In this document: positions 36,850 through 46,417 of the stretch, one piece after another | Numbering within the stretch: position 1 is the stretch's first letter | Layout of the letters: each line of letters starts with the position of its first letter | Source: Gemmatimonadota bacterium | Lineage (GTDB): Bacteria > Gemmatimonadota > Gemmatimonadetes > Palauibacterales > Palauibacteraceae | Length of the DNA: 56,624 nt | Direction: 5' to 3' | Assembly (NCBI GenBank): GCA_023554245.1 | Contig: JAMJQL010000003.1 | Span: 1-56,624 of the forward strand | Notes under the pieces: model-generated | Told to the model about the DNA's origin: nothing | Database searches by the model: none | Seen by the model: the letters and a program-made list of their open reading frames with translations, nothing else | Made by a program: the position numbers and the translations under genes

Positions 36850-38081
36850 ACAACCTGTCCCACGCAGCCCGGCTCTCACCCGACATGCTCAACGCGATCG
36901 CCGACGAGGTCGGAACGCCGGCCTACATCTACGACGTCCTGGCGGTGGAGGCCGGGATCCGGCGGTGGATCGATGCCGTGGGAGACCCTGCGCGGATCAG
37001 CTTTGCCGCGAAGGCGAATACGAATCTGGCCGTGCTGGCGCTGCTGGAACGCAGCGGGGTGGGGATCGAAGTCGCGACGCCCGGCGAACTCGCCCGTGCG
37101 AGAGCGGCGGGATTCCCTGAGGGCAGGATCGTGCTCGGGGGGGTACCCAAGTCCGAATCGGCCGTACGGGCGGGGATCGAGGCGGGGGTGGGAATGATCG
37201 TGCTCCAGTCGGGCCACGAGGTGGAGGCGGCGATCCGGCATGCTTCGAGCTATCCGCATGGCCCGCTGCCGGTCGGACTTCGGGTCCGACCCGGGATCAG
37301 GGCCGGCGCGCACCCTTCGCTCGAAACGGGCCGGGCCGACGCCAAGTTCGGATTCGCGCCGGACCGCATTCCCGAGGTATGGGAGCGCCTCGCGTCGGCC
37401 GATCGCGTCCGGCCCCGGACTCTCGCCTTCCACCTCGGATCGGGGCTGGACGCGGTGGATCCGTACGAGCAGGCAGTCGAGTTGATGCTATCGCTCGTCA
37501 AGTCGCTGGCGGCAACGGGCGCCCCCGTGGCCGAGCTGGATGTGGGTGGAGGGCTGGGCATCGACTATGCGGGCGACAGGGACCCGGAGCCCGCGATGCT
37601 GGTCGAGGCGCTCGCGGCCCGCCTCGAGGGCGTGCCGATCGAGCTCCGGTTCGAGCCGGGTCGCTCGGTGGTCGCGCGTGCCGGCGGTCTACTCACCCGT
37701 GTGCTCTACCGCCGGGAGCGGAACGGGCGACCGGCTCTCGTCTGCGATGCGGGCTATACCGACTTCGCGCGCAACGCGCTGTACGGTGCCGAGCATGCGA
37801 TCGTGCCGGTCGAAGGCGAACTGACGGGCGAGCCGATCGTCGAAGTGCTCGGACCGACCTGCGAATCGGGAGATGTGCTGGGCACGAACCGCCGGCTGCA
37901 TGCGGTCCGGCCCGGAGACCTTCTGCTGCTGCGGGATGCGGGGGCGTACGGTTTCGTCATGGCCTCGAACTACAACAGCCGACCCCGGCCCCCGGAGCTA
38001 CTCGCGAACCGGGATGGCTGGAAAGTGGTTCGCCCCAGAGAGAGCCTCGAAGATCTCTGGCGAGGCGAGGTGATCTCTTGA
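36846..38081 (+). CDS. lysA: Diaminopimelate decarboxylase
   Basis: LysA makes L-lysine from meso-diaminopimelate. This fold-type III PLP enzyme has Lys56 in FAAKAN as the Schiff-base lysine, the HLGSG and [11 protein letters not shown] phosphate-binding segments, [11 protein letters not shown] and the active-site [11 protein letters not shown]. The length is about 411 residues. The start was set at 36846 (ATGA overlap with the lipid kinase). Its end overlaps the TTG start of uvrA by four bases. The DapA-family gene at 47532 is not likely to serve the same pathway. Confidence 0.96.
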   Translation: MNNLSHAARLSPDMLNAIADEVGTPAYIYDVLAVEAGIRRWIDAVGDPARISFAAKANTNLAVLALLERSGVGIEVATPGELARARAAGFPEGRIVLGGVPKSESAVRAGIEAGVGMIVLQSGHEVEAAIRHASSYPHGPLPVGLRVRPGIRAGAHPSLETGRADAKFGFAPDRIPEVWERLASADRVRPRTLAFHLGSGLDAVDPYEQAVELMLSLVKSLAATGAPVAELDVGGGLGIDYAGDRDPEPAMLVEALAARLEGVPIELRFEPGRSVVARAGGLLTRVLYRRERNGRPALVCDAGYTDFARNALYGAEHAIVPVEGELTGEPIVEVLGPTCESGDVLGTNRRLHAVRPGDLLLLRDAGAYGFVMASNYNSRPRPPELLANRDGWKVVRPRESLEDLWRGEVIS

Positions 38082-40921
38082 GCGGTCGATCGGGCAGAGA
38101 CGCGGGCACGGCGGCGGGACAGATCGTCATCAGGGGCGCTCGCGAGCACAACCTGCGAAACATCGATGTCGAGATCCCGCGCAACTCACTGACCGTGGTC
38201 ACCGGTCTCTCCGGGTCGGGGAAGTCCTCTCTCGCATTCGACACGATCTACGCGGAGGGACAGCGCCGGTACGTGGAATCTCTGTCCGCTTACGCGCGGC
38301 AGTTCCTCGGCGTCATGGAGAAGCCGGATGTGGACCGGATCGAGGGGCTCTCACCCGCGATCGCGATCGAGCAGCGCGGTTCGAGCAGGAACCCGCGAAG
38401 CACCGTTGGAACGGTCACCGAGGTCTACGACTACCTGAGACTGCTCTGGGCTCGCACCGGGACCCCTCACTGTCCCTCGTGCGGAAGTCCGGTCCGCCGG
38501 CAGTCAGCCACTCAGATCGCCGCCCAGGTCGCCGGCTGGCCCGAGGGCACCCGCGCGGAGGTCCTGGCGCCCCTGGTGCAGGGACGCAAGGGAGAGTTCA
38601 GGGAGCTGTTCGAGGAAGCACTGCAGGAAGGCTTCGTGCGAGCCCGGGTCGATGGGGAGCTGATCGAGCTCAGCGATCCTCCGAAGCTGAATCGCCGGAT
38701 GAACCACGAGATTTCCGTGGTGGTGGACCGGCTGATGGTCCGGCCCGATGAGAGAGCCCGGATCGCTGAGTCGGTCGAGACAGCGCTCCGGATGGCGGGC
38801 GGAACTGTCGAGTTGCGGACCTACGCCGACGCCGCCGACGTCGAAGGGGAAGCGCACCTGTTCAGCGAGAAGTACGCCTGTGCCAGCTGCGGGATCAACA
38901 TCCCCGAGCTGGAGCCCCGGCAGTTCTCGTTCAACTCGCCTTACGGGGCATGCCCGGACTGCGATGGACTCGGGATCCGGCTGGAACCGAATCCGGAGCT
39001 GGTTCTCGGGGACGACCGCCTGTCGGTGCTCGAAGGAGTGATTCTGCCGTGGGGCGGTCCGACCGGGAGACTGCGGCGCGTCACCCTTCCCGCCGTGGCC
39101 GAGGCGCACGGATTCGACCTGAACACGTCCTGGGGAGCGCTCGAGGATTCGCAGCGCGAGGCGCTGCTGCTCGGAGATCCCGACCTCGAGTGGGAAGGCG
39201 CGCTCGAAAACGTTCGCCGCCTCTATCACGAGACGGAGAGCGAGACCCTGCACCGGCAGCTGCACGAATACATGACCGCCCGCGTGTGCCCGAGTTGCGA
39301 GGGTGGTCGTCTCAGGGCCGAGAGCCGGGCAGTGACGGTGGCGGACGTCCCACTCACGGAGATCGTCGAAGCTCCGGTGGAGGAGGCTCTTACCCTGTTC
39401 GAGCGCCTGCGCGACGATCCCGAGTCCGCCTCCCTCGATGCAGACATCGCGCTCCCGATTCTCAAGGAGGTCTGTGACCGACTGGGATTCATGACCCGGG
39501 TCGGGCTCGGGTACCTGACCCTCGGTCGCTCGGCGGATACGCTCGCCGGCGGGGAGGCCCAGCGGATACGGCTCGCCACGCAGATCGGCAGCCGGCTCGT
39601 GGGGGTGCTCTACGTGCTGGACGAGCCGAGCATCGGGCTGCACCCCAGAGACAACCGCCGCCTGCTCGGCACGCTCGAGAGCCTGCGGGACCTGGGAAAC
39701 ACGGTCCTGGTGGTGGAACACGACGAGGAGACGGTGCGCGCGGCCGACCACGTAGTCGATCTCGGTCCGGGCGCGGGTCGGCGCGGCGGCCGGGTGCTCG
39801 TCTCGGGGGGCGTGGACGACCTGCTCGCTTCAGACGATTCGCTCACCGCGGCCTACCTCCGGGGCGACCGGGAGATCCCGATTCCGGAGGCACGGCGACC
39901 GGGACGCGAGGGTGAGGAACTGACGATTTTCGGTGCCCGGGAGCACAACCTCCGCGGAGTGGATGTCCGCTTTCCGCTAGGCACCTTCATCGCCGTGACC
40001 GGGGTTTCGGGGTCTGGAAAGTCCACGCTGGTCGAGGAGATCCTCTACCGCCGGCTCGCGCGGGAGCTTCATCGGGCTCGGGCGGTGCCCGGCGCGCACG
40101 ACCGGGTGGAGGGAGTCGAGCGGATCGACAAGGTGATCGACGTGGACCAGAGCCCGATAGGACGGACACCCAGGTCGAATCCAGCCACTTACACGGGCGT
40201 GTTCACCCCGATCCGGGACCTGTACAGCAAACTGCCCGAGTCCCGGATCCGCGGGTACCGGCCGGGCCGATTCAGCTTCAACGTGAAGGGCGGTCGCTGC
40301 GAGGCGTGCCGGGGCGACGGACTCGTGAAGATCGAGATGCACTTCCTGCCCGACGTTTACGTGCCCTGCGACGTCTGCAGGGGGAGACGGTACAACCGCG
40401 AGACCCTCGAGATTCTCTGGAAGGGGCGCAGCATAGCCGACGTGCTGGAGATGACGGTCGCCGAAGCGAGGGAGTTCTTCGACGCCGTTCCGACGTTGCG
40501 CACGAAGCTGCAGACACTGTGCGACGTGGGACTCGGCTACATCACGCTGGGCCAGTCGGCGACCACTCTGTCAGGCGGCGAGGCGCAACGAGTGAAGCTG
40601 GCCTCCGAGCTCGCCAAGCGGAGCACCGGGCGGACGCTCTACATCCTCGACGAGCCCACCACCGGTCTCCACTTCGAGGACATTCGGATCCTCCTCGAGG
40701 TGCTGCACCGCCTGGTGGAGAAGGGGAACACCGTGCTCGTCATCGAGCATCACCTGGACGTGATCAAGACCGCCGACTGGATCGTGGATCTCGGTCCGGA
40801 GGGCGGCACGGGGGGAGGTGAGGTCGTCGTGGCGGGCACGCCGGAAGAGGTGGCCTCCCACGATGCCAGCCACACGGGCAGGTTTCTGCGCGAGTCGCTT
40901 GCCGGAAGCGCAGATCGGTGA
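38078..40921 (+). CDS. uvrA: Excinuclease ABC subunit A
   Basis: UvrA finds bulky DNA lesions and loads UvrB. The 947-residue protein has two ABC ATPase modules: Walker [10 protein letters not shown] near residue 43 and GVSGSGKST in the second half, with signatures LAGGEAQRI and LSGGEAQRV. Two zinc modules are visible (CASC...CPDC, and CEAC...CDVC). The start is a TTG that overlaps the lysA stop (TTGA); it lies about 14 residues before the conserved [11 protein letters not shown], as in the family. Confidence 0.98.
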   Translation: MSGRSGRDAGTAAGQIVIRGAREHNLRNIDVEIPRNSLTVVTGLSGSGKSSLAFDTIYAEGQRRYVESLSAYARQFLGVMEKPDVDRIEGLSPAIAIEQRGSSRNPRSTVGTVTEVYDYLRLLWARTGTPHCPSCGSPVRRQSATQIAAQVAGWPEGTRAEVLAPLVQGRKGEFRELFEEALQEGFVRARVDGELIELSDPPKLNRRMNHEISVVVDRLMVRPDERARIAESVETALRMAGGTVELRTYADAADVEGEAHLFSEKYACASCGINIPELEPRQFSFNSPYGACPDCDGLGIRLEPNPELVLGDDRLSVLEGVILPWGGPTGRLRRVTLPAVAEAHGFDLNTSWGALEDSQREALLLGDPDLEWEGALENVRRLYHETESETLHRQLHEYMTARVCPSCEGGRLRAESRAVTVADVPLTEIVEAPVEEALTLFERLRDDPESASLDADIALPILKEVCDRLGFMTRVGLGYLTLGRSADTLAGGEAQRIRLATQIGSRLVGVLYVLDEPSIGLHPRDNRRLLGTLESLRDLGNTVLVVEHDEETVRAADHVVDLGPGAGRRGGRVLVSGGVDDLLASDDSLTAAYLRGDREIPIPEARRPGREGEELTIFGAREHNLRGVDVRFPLGTFIAVTGVSGSGKSTLVEEILYRRLARELHRARAVPGAHDRVEGVERIDKVIDVDQSPIGRTPRSNPATYTGVFTPIRDLYSKLPESRIRGYRPGRFSFNVKGGRCEACRGDGLVKIEMHFLPDVYVPCDVCRGRRYNRETLEILWKGRSIADVLEMTVAEAREFFDAVPTLRTKLQTLCDVGLGYITLGQSATTLSGGEAQRVKLASELAKRSTGRTLYILDEPTTGLHFEDIRILLEVLHRLVEKGNTVLVIEHHLDVIKTADWIVDLGPEGGTGGGEVVVAGTPEEVASHDASHTGRFLRESLAGSADR

Positions 40922-40946
40922 CTCCGGTCGCAGACTGTGGTTGGCG

Positions 40947-40976
40947 TTGATTCACGGGGCGAACTGAGGTTACCCT
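40947..40976 (+). promoter_or_regulatory. Candidate promoter for the phage-shock-type operon
   Basis: TTGATT (40947-40952) is followed after 18 bases by TACCCT (40971-40976), like the pattern before the NUDIX and trpS genes. No sigma-54 type GG/GC promoter, as used by enterobacterial psp, was found. The rest of the 166-base gap (40922-41087) shows no gene. Confidence 0.28.
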
Positions 40977-41087
40977 TCGGGCCGGAGACGGTGAGGTTGG
41001 ATGCGCTCACCTGAAACTCCGGGCCTGCCGGTCACGTAGAACGGAACGACACGAGGGCCTGGACCGGAACCGACGCAACGGAAACCG

Positions 41088-41357
41088 ATGACCCCGATTG
41101 TCTGGATTCTGGTGGTGATGTTCGTGGTCGTGCCGGTGGCGGCGGCCGTGGCAAAGCGAATCGAAGCCGGACCCGCTCATCCACCTTCGATTCCGGATGC
41201 GGCGGACCCCGAGCGAATCGCACAGATCGAAGGGCAGATCGACGCTCTCGTGGAGCAAGTACAGGTACTGGCGGAACACCAGGAGTTTCTGACCCGGCTG
41301 CTCGAAGAGAATACGGAGAGCCGACGGGCCGCCCTCACGGAGGATGGAGACCGATGA
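41088..41357 (+). CDS. Small membrane protein with coiled coil, PspB-like in layout
   Basis: This 89-residue protein has one N-terminal membrane helix (IVWILVVMFVVVPVAAAVA, about 4-22) and then a charged helical region (residues 42-80) with a coiled-coil heptad look (IAQIEGQIDALVEQVQVLAEHQEFL). This is the layout of PspB, a partner of PspC in the phage-shock response, and the gene lies just upstream of a PspA gene. Sequence identity to PspB was not recognised beyond the layout. It overlaps the next gene by four bases (ATGA). Confidence 0.75.
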   Translation: MTPIVWILVVMFVVVPVAAAVAKRIEAGPAHPPSIPDAADPERIAQIEGQIDALVEQVQVLAEHQEFLTRLLEENTESRRAALTEDGDR

Positions 41358-41746
41358 TCAGTCGCGAAGACCTCGAGAGCTTCCTGATCCGCACGGAAAT
41401 GGAGTACGAGGAGATTGGCGAGAATCTCTGGATCGTTGACCCGCCCGGAGGGACATCGACCGGAGAGCCGGCCGTGGTGCTTTCCTATTCGCCGCCTCTC
41501 GTCGTATTCAGGGCGAAGATCGGATCGGTGCCAGAGGGCACCGAAGACCGGCTGAAGCTGTACGAACAACTGCTGACCTTGAACGCCACGGATCTGGTGC
41601 ACGGCGCCTACGGCCTTGAGGAGGGCGACATCATCCTCACCGACGCACTGGAGATCGAGAATCTCGACTACTCGGAGTTCCTGGCGTCGCTGGAGAGCCT
41701 CGCGCTCGCCGTGACCTCGCACAGACACACACTCGGACTGGACTGA
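41354..41746 (+). CDS. YbjN-like domain protein
   Basis: This 130-residue acidic protein resembles the YbjN / secretion-chaperone-like fold: an N-terminal helix (REDLESFLI), a strand pair (LWIVDPP...AVVLSYSPPLVVFRAKIG), then a helix (LKLYEQLLTLNATDLVHGAYGLEEGDIILTD) typical of the family. YbjN proteins affect stress tolerance and motility in enterobacteria by unknown means. Its place between the PspB-like gene and pspA suggests a regulator or partner of PspA. Residue-level function cannot be read. Confidence 0.75.
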   Translation: MISREDLESFLIRTEMEYEEIGENLWIVDPPGGTSTGEPAVVLSYSPPLVVFRAKIGSVPEGTEDRLKLYEQLLTLNATDLVHGAYGLEEGDIILTDALEIENLDYSEFLASLESLALAVTSHRHTLGLD

Positions 41747-41753
41747 CAGGGCC

Positions 41754-42647
41754 ATGGGTCTCTTCGAACGGCTGTCCCGGCTTCTCAGGTCGAACATCAA
41801 CGACCTGATCGCGAAAGCGGAGAATCCGGAAAAGATGCTCGTGCAGGTCATCGAGGACATGCGTCGCCAGCTCGCGCAGGCGAAGCAGGAAGTCGCGATG
41901 GCCATCGCGGACGAACGCCGCCTGCGGTCGCAGGTGGAGCAGGAACGGAAGGAAGCGCAGAACTGGGAGCGCCGGGCGCGTCTCGCGATCGGCCAGGAAC
42001 GCGACGATCTCGCGAAGCAGGCGCTGATGCGCGGGCAGGAGCACGCCCGCCACGCCGCCGAGCTCGAAGAGCAGTGGCTCCGCCACCGCGAGGAGACGGA
42101 GCGACTGAAGGACTCGCTGCGCCAGCTCAATGCCAAGATCGAGGAAGCGAAGCGGAAGAAGAACCTGTTGATCGCCAAGCAGAAGCGGGCGCAGGCTCAG
42201 AAGCGCATTCACGAAACGATGGCCGGTCTGCAGGACAAGAGTGCCTTCCGGGCCTTCGATCAGATGGTCGAGAAGATCGAGGAGACGGAGCGCCGGGCGC
42301 TGGCGTCCGCCGAAGTCACCGAAGATCTCCAGGGCGACAGCCTGGAGGCGGAATTCGCCATGCTCGAGGTGGGCGGCGAGTCGGATGTGGAGGACAAGCT
42401 GCTCGCGTTGAAGCGGGACATGGGTCTGCTGGCGGCTGCGGAGCCGGAGGAGCCGAAGGCGCTCGAAGCGGGGGATCCGCCCGAGGTCGCGGAGGCCGAG
42501 GCAGAGCTGGTGGAAGCCGAGATGCTGGAGGCCGAACTCGTCGCGGAGCTCGAGGCGATCGAGGCCGAATCGGGCTCGCCCGCCGCCGGAGACGACGACG
42601 AGACGCCGGCCGAGTCCAGAGAGAAAGCGGAGCACGACAAGGGCTGA
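41754..42647 (+). CDS. pspA: PspA/IM30 family membrane-stress protein
   Basis: PspA/Vipp1 proteins are ESCRT-III-like and coat damaged inner membrane. The 297-residue protein has the typical N-terminus (MGLFERLSRLLRSNINDLIAKAENPEKML) with its amphipathic helix, then long coiled coils to about residue 215. A C-terminal extension of about 70 residues is rich in Glu and Ala, unlike enterobacterial PspA (about 220 residues). It is last in the three-gene operon and converges with queE. Confidence 0.93.
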   Translation: MGLFERLSRLLRSNINDLIAKAENPEKMLVQVIEDMRRQLAQAKQEVAMAIADERRLRSQVEQERKEAQNWERRARLAIGQERDDLAKQALMRGQEHARHAAELEEQWLRHREETERLKDSLRQLNAKIEEAKRKKNLLIAKQKRAQAQKRIHETMAGLQDKSAFRAFDQMVEKIEETERRALASAEVTEDLQGDSLEAEFAMLEVGGESDVEDKLLALKRDMGLLAAAEPEEPKALEAGDPPEVAEAEAELVEAEMLEAELVAELEAIEAESGSPAAGDDDETPAESREKAEHDKG

Positions 42648-42694
42648 ATCCGAGGGCCCGTGGTCCCGCCGGTTTCGGCAGTAATGGGATTCAG
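42644..42694. terminator. Inverted repeat between converging pspA and queE
   Basis: An exact 8-base inverted repeat (42644-42651 and 42687-42694) spans the stop codons of both converging genes, with a 35-base GC-rich loop. It could act as a two-way terminator, but the long loop and lack of T-runs make this weak. Confidence 0.25.
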
Positions 42695-43341
42695 TCGATT
42701 CCCAGAAACTTGTGGGTTTGCAGACTCAGCTTCCACTGCGGGTGCTCGAGGCAGTACGCTACGGCCAGCCGCGTATTCCGCTCCAGCTCGGGCCCATCCA
42801 TCGGCTGCAGGTAGAACTGGTCGAACGCGAGCCGCTCGAATCGGTCGGGGGGCGCTCCTGCCTGCGGATAGACGAGCTTCAATTCATGCCCCCGCCTGAT
42901 TTCGAGGGTCGTTCCCGCCTTCGGACTCACGCAGATCCAGTCGATCCCTTCCGGCGGCTTCACCGTTCCGTTGGTTTCGACCGCGACCTCGAATCCGACC
43001 TCCTGTAGCGCTTTGACGGCGGCGCCGTCGAGCTGCAGCAGCGGTTCGCCTCCCGTGCAGACGACGAGGGGCTTCTGCCCCGGCCGAACTACCCCGGTGT
43101 CGCAGGGCCACGCAGCCGCGACGGCCCCGGCGAGGCTGGCGGGCGTAGCGAACTTGCCGCCACCCGGGCCGTCCGTCCCGACGAAATCGGTGTCGCAGAA
43201 GGGACAGATCGCGTTGCTCCGGTCCTTCTCGTGTCCCGACCAGAGGTTGCACCCGGCGAACCGGCAGAACACGGACGGCCGGCCGGTATTCGCACCCTCT
43301 CCCTGCAGGGTGTAGTAGATTTCCTTTACCGAGTATGCCAT
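42691..43341 (-). CDS. queE: 7-carboxy-7-deazaguanine synthase QueE
   Basis: QueE is the radical-SAM enzyme that makes 7-carboxy-7-deazaguanine, an early step toward preQ1 and queuosine. The 216-residue protein starts with YSVKEIYYTLQGEGANTG, which is diagnostic. Its cluster-binding cysteines are in GCNLWSG and ICPFC, with spacing C-x14-C-x2-C as in the enterobacterial type rather than the common C-x3-C-x2-C. SAM binding is at TGGEPLLQ. It follows the inositol-monophosphatase-family gene by 28 bases on the minus strand. Later pathway genes queA and tgt lie at 18114-20374. Confidence 0.96.
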   Translation of the reverse strand: MAYSVKEIYYTLQGEGANTGRPSVFCRFAGCNLWSGHEKDRSNAICPFCDTDFVGTDGPGGGKFATPASLAGAVAAAWPCDTGVVRPGQKPLVVCTGGEPLLQLDGAAVKALQEVGFEVAVETNGTVKPPEGIDWICVSPKAGTTLEIRRGHELKLVYPQAGAPPDRFERLAFDQFYLQPMDGPELERNTRLAVAYCLEHPQWKLSLQTHKFLGID

Positions 43342-43369
43342 TGGCCGGTCCCGCCGGTTCAGGCTCGAG

Positions 43370-44263
43370 TCAGGATTCGTTTTCGAGATCGTCTTCGAGA
43401 AGCGCGCGGAAGCCGGCTGTCAGGTTCCCGTTCGAGGCGAAGAAGCCTCCGGGGCTGATTCGCCGGCTGACGAAGTCATCCGGATCGCTGCCGCTCCGCA
43501 CGCGCAGGCCGGGCACGTCGAGCGGCTCGAACAGCCCGCCCGATTCCCTGACGATCAATGCGCCGGCCGCCACGTCCCAGGGCATCAGCCAGTACTCGAA
43601 GAAGGCATCCAATCTCCCGCAGGCCAGGTCGCACAGGTCCAGTGCCGCTGCTCCTGCTCTGCGGATTCCGCTGGTCCGGCGCAGCACACGTTCGAACGTC
43701 GCAAGATAGGCCGGCATCACCTCCAGCTTCTTAAACGGAAAGCCGGTACCGACCAGTGCATGCTCGAGCCGTGTGACCCGGGATACCTCGATCGGCGCTC
43801 CGTCCCGGGTCGCTCCGCCGCCGCGGGTCGCCTCGAAGCGTTCTCCGATCGCCGAGTTGAGCACGATCCCGACCACGAGACCCTCGGAATCCTCCGCCGC
43901 AATCGAGACGGCGTACTCCGGGTAGTCGTGCAGCCAGTTCGTCGTGCCGTCCAGCGGGTCGATGATCCAGCGGATCCCGTCTCGCGCGGGTTCGCGATCG
44001 ATTTCCGATCGACCGGAGTCCGAGACCTCTTCACCCGTTCCCTCCTCCGCGACGAACGCGTGATCCGGGTACTCGGAGCGAATGATCTCGACGATCCGAC
44101 GTTCGGCCTCGAGGTCGACCTCGGTGACGAAGTCGGAGCGCCCCTTCTCGCCCCAGTCCGTGGGATCGAGCCGACCGCGGCCCGCCCGATGCGCCTCCGC
44201 CGCGGCCTCGGCGGCACGGCGCGCGACGTCGAGGAGAACGGCTGGCTCGTGGGTCTGACTCAC
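43370..44263 (-). CDS. Inositol monophosphatase family protein
   Basis: This 297-residue protein has the magnesium-phosphatase motifs of the family: VAEEGTG (metal Glu), WIIDPLDGTTNWLH (the central motif), and WDVAAGALIVRESGG near the C-terminus. Substrate could be inositol 1-phosphate, 3'-phosphoadenosine 5'-phosphate, fructose 1,6-bisphosphate or histidinol phosphate; the sequence alone does not decide. An insert of acidic residues (EEVSDSGRSEIDREPARDG) lies before the central motif. It is transcribed divergently from trpS, and queE follows it. Confidence 0.92.
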   Translation of the reverse strand: MSQTHEPAVLLDVARRAAEAAAEAHRAGRGRLDPTDWGEKGRSDFVTEVDLEAERRIVEIIRSEYPDHAFVAEEGTGEEVSDSGRSEIDREPARDGIRWIIDPLDGTTNWLHDYPEYAVSIAAEDSEGLVVGIVLNSAIGERFEATRGGGATRDGAPIEVSRVTRLEHALVGTGFPFKKLEVMPAYLATFERVLRRTSGIRRAGAAALDLCDLACGRLDAFFEYWLMPWDVAAGALIVRESGGLFEPLDVPGLRVRSGSDPDDFVSRRISPGGFFASNGNLTAGFRALLEDDLENES

Positions 44264-44274
44264 TCGGTGCTCGC

Positions 44275-44304
44275 TTGCTCGGGTTCAGTGCGTCCGGCTA
44301 CCTT
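44275..44304 (+). promoter_or_regulatory. Candidate trpS promoter
   Basis: TTGCTC (44275-44280) is followed after 18 bases by TACCTT (44299-44304), in the 122-base divergent gap between the phosphatase gene and trpS. The -10 match is partial, but the pattern repeats at two other operon starts in the window. No leader peptide or tRNA-binding (T-box) structure was seen. Confidence 0.3.
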
Positions 44305-44385
44305 GGCCGGGACCGTCGATCGGCCCCAGAGGCCGGGCGCAGACACGCGATCCGTCGCATCCAGAACTCCGAGACGATCCCACGA

Positions 44386-45372
44386 ATGACCCGCGTATTC
44401 AGCGGAATCCAGCCCTCGGGCGACCTTCACCTGGGGAACTATCTCGGCGCGATCCAGAACTGGGTCGAGCTGACCGACAGGTACGAGTGCATCTACTCGA
44501 TCGTGGACCTGCACGCCATAACCGTACCCTATAGTCCGGCGGCTCTCGAGCAGCGGGTGTTCGACATGGCGGTCGGCCTGCTGGCCGCGGGTCTGGATCC
44601 CGAACGATGCACGCTGTTCGTGCAGTCGGCGGTTCCCGAGCACGCGCAGCTCGAGTGGTTGTTGAACACGGTCACGCCGCTCGGCGAGCTGAGCCGGATG
44701 ACGCAGTTCAAGGACAAGTCGGAGCGCGCGGAGATGGTGAGCGCCGGCCTGCTGAATTACCCGATCCTGCAGGCCGCCGACATCCTGCTCTACCATGCCG
44801 AGCTGGTGCCGGTCGGTGACGACCAGCTGCAGCACCTCGAGTTCACGCGGGAGATCGCGCGGAAGTGGAATGCACGGTTCGGGGACTACTTCCCGGAGCC
44901 GCAGCCGATGATCGGCGGAGGGAAAAGGATCCGCGGGCTGGACGGCGTGTCGAAGATGTCGAAGTCGCGCGACAACACGATTCCCATGCTGGGTGAGCCC
45001 GAGGACACCTGGGCCGCGGTCCGTACCGCGGTGACCGATCCGGCACGGGTCCGGAAGAATGACCCGGGAAACCCCCACGTCTGCAACGTATTCGCGATGC
45101 ACGAGTTCTTCACCGATCCGGAAGAGCGTGAAGAGATCGAGGTCCGTTGCCAGACGGCGACCATCGGCTGCGTGGAGTGCAAGCGGATGCTGGCCGAGGG
45201 GATCTCGGACAGGCTCGCCCCGATTCGGGAGCGTGCCCGTGATCTCCGCGCGAATCCCGATCGAGTGAACGCGATCCTGGCCGACGGAGCCGCTCGCGCA
45301 CGCCAGATCGCCCGCGTCACGCTCGGAGAGGTGTACGATCGAATGGGCCTGGACTACTCGGCGCATGACTGA
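44386..45372 (+). CDS. trpS: Tryptophanyl-tRNA synthetase
   Basis: TrpS charges tRNA-Trp. It is a short class I synthetase, about 328 residues. The HIGH-type motif is GDLHLGN within FSGIQPSGDLHLGNYLGA, and KMSKS is intact. The segment LLNYPILQAADILLYHAELVPVGDDQ is diagnostic for the enzyme. The start was set at ATG 44386, just before the conserved FSGIQPSG; an in-frame ATG at 44275 would add residues unlike the family. It overlaps the next gene by eight bases. Confidence 0.98.
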   Translation: MTRVFSGIQPSGDLHLGNYLGAIQNWVELTDRYECIYSIVDLHAITVPYSPAALEQRVFDMAVGLLAAGLDPERCTLFVQSAVPEHAQLEWLLNTVTPLGELSRMTQFKDKSERAEMVSAGLLNYPILQAADILLYHAELVPVGDDQLQHLEFTREIARKWNARFGDYFPEPQPMIGGGKRIRGLDGVSKMSKSRDNTIPMLGEPEDTWAAVRTAVTDPARVRKNDPGNPHVCNVFAMHEFFTDPEEREEIEVRCQTATIGCVECKRMLAEGISDRLAPIRERARDLRANPDRVNAILADGAARARQIARVTLGEVYDRMGLDYSAHD

Positions 45373-46417
45373 GTCGGACGGATCCCGCCGCACTCTCCTC
45401 ATCTGGATGCACTCGGATCGCTACCCGGCCTGGAGGATTCCGGACGAACTGGTGGGACTGCTGGCGGCAGACGGTGGAGACGAGTGGGCGGTGCAGTCGA
45501 TTCGCGTCTCCGCCGACGCCGGCGGCGACGGGCCCGACAGGGCGCCCGCTGCGGTGCTCGCCGCGATCGGCGGCGCCGAGGTCTATTTCGGCTATGGCAT
45601 CACGCGCGAACTGCTGGAATCGGCTGCCGAACTCCGCTGGTTTCACTCGGGAGCCGCTGGCGTTGGCGGCAGCCTGAGGGCCGGAATGCGGGATCGTGGG
45701 GTGACGATGACCAACTCCGCCGGGATCTACGCCGATCCACTGGCCGAGTGGGTGATCGGCGCGATGCTCCATTTCGCACGGGGCTTTGACATCGCGACTC
45801 GCGCCATGCGGGAAGGGGAGTGGCCCTACGAGGCACTCGCCGGCGAGTCGAGCCCGCTTCGGGAAATCGCGGGAAGCTCGGTGGCGGTCGTCGGATACGG
45901 CGGGATCGGACGCGCGATCGGGATGCGTGCGAAGGCGCTCGGGATGCGGGTGATCGCGGTGCGCGCCCGTCCCGGACGGGAGATTCTCCCCGAGGTGGAC
46001 CTCGAGCTCGGACCGGACGGGCTTCGAGAGGCTCTCGCCAGTGCGCATTACGTGGTGCTGGCGCTGCCCGAGACCGATCGGACACGGCTAATGCTCGGCA
46101 GCGACGAACTGGCCACCATGCGCCCGGACGCCGTCTTGATGAACCTCTCCCGGGGTGGCATCGTTGACGAGGCGGCGCTCTCCGAAGCCCTGGGCAACGG
46201 AGCTCTCCGCGGGGCGGCGCTCGACGTGTTCCAAACCGAGCCGCTTCCTCCCGACAGTCCTCTCCGCGAGCATGGCAACGTCCTGTTCACGCCGCACGCG
46301 GGGTCGATCAGCGCCCGGTACTGGGACCGGCAGGGCGCGCTGATGCGCCGGAATTTCGCCAACTGGCGGGCGGGTGAGCCGCTCGTGAACCAGGTCGACA
46401 AGGAGCGCGGCTACTAG
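45365..46417 (+). CDS. D-isomer-specific 2-hydroxyacid dehydrogenase
   Basis: This 350-residue enzyme reduces a 2-oxoacid to the D-2-hydroxyacid or the reverse. The nucleotide-binding loop is GYGGIG (177-182). The next strand ends in AVRARPG with arginines instead of the usual Asp, which suggests NADP(H) preference. The catalytic Arg263 (LSRGG), Glu292 (TEPLP) and His311 (TPHAG) are in place. Glyoxylate, hydroxypyruvate and phenylpyruvate are all plausible substrates. It overlaps trpS by eight bases, and its stop shares a base with the start of the PilT-like gene. Confidence 0.9.
   Translation: MTESDGSRRTLLIWMHSDRYPAWRIPDELVGLLAADGGDEWAVQSIRVSADAGGDGPDRAPAAVLAAIGGAEVYFGYGITRELLESAAELRWFHSGAAGVGGSLRAGMRDRGVTMTNSAGIYADPLAEWVIGAMLHFARGFDIATRAMREGEWPYEALAGESSPLREIAGSSVAVVGYGGIGRAIGMRAKALGMRVIAVRARPGREILPEVDLELGPDGLREALASAHYVVLALPETDRTRLMLGSDELATMRPDAVLMNLSRGGIVDEAALSEALGNGALRGAALDVFQTEPLPPDSPLREHGNVLFTPHAGSISARYWDRQGALMRRNFANWRAGEPLVNQVDKERGY

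Noticed and set aside
40922-41087. A sigma-54 promoter for the phage-shock operon
   Set aside because: No GG...GC pair with correct spacing was found in the gap.
44264-44385. A T-box or trp leader peptide before trpS
   Set aside because: No T-box core, terminator/antiterminator pair or Trp-codon run is visible in the 122 bases.
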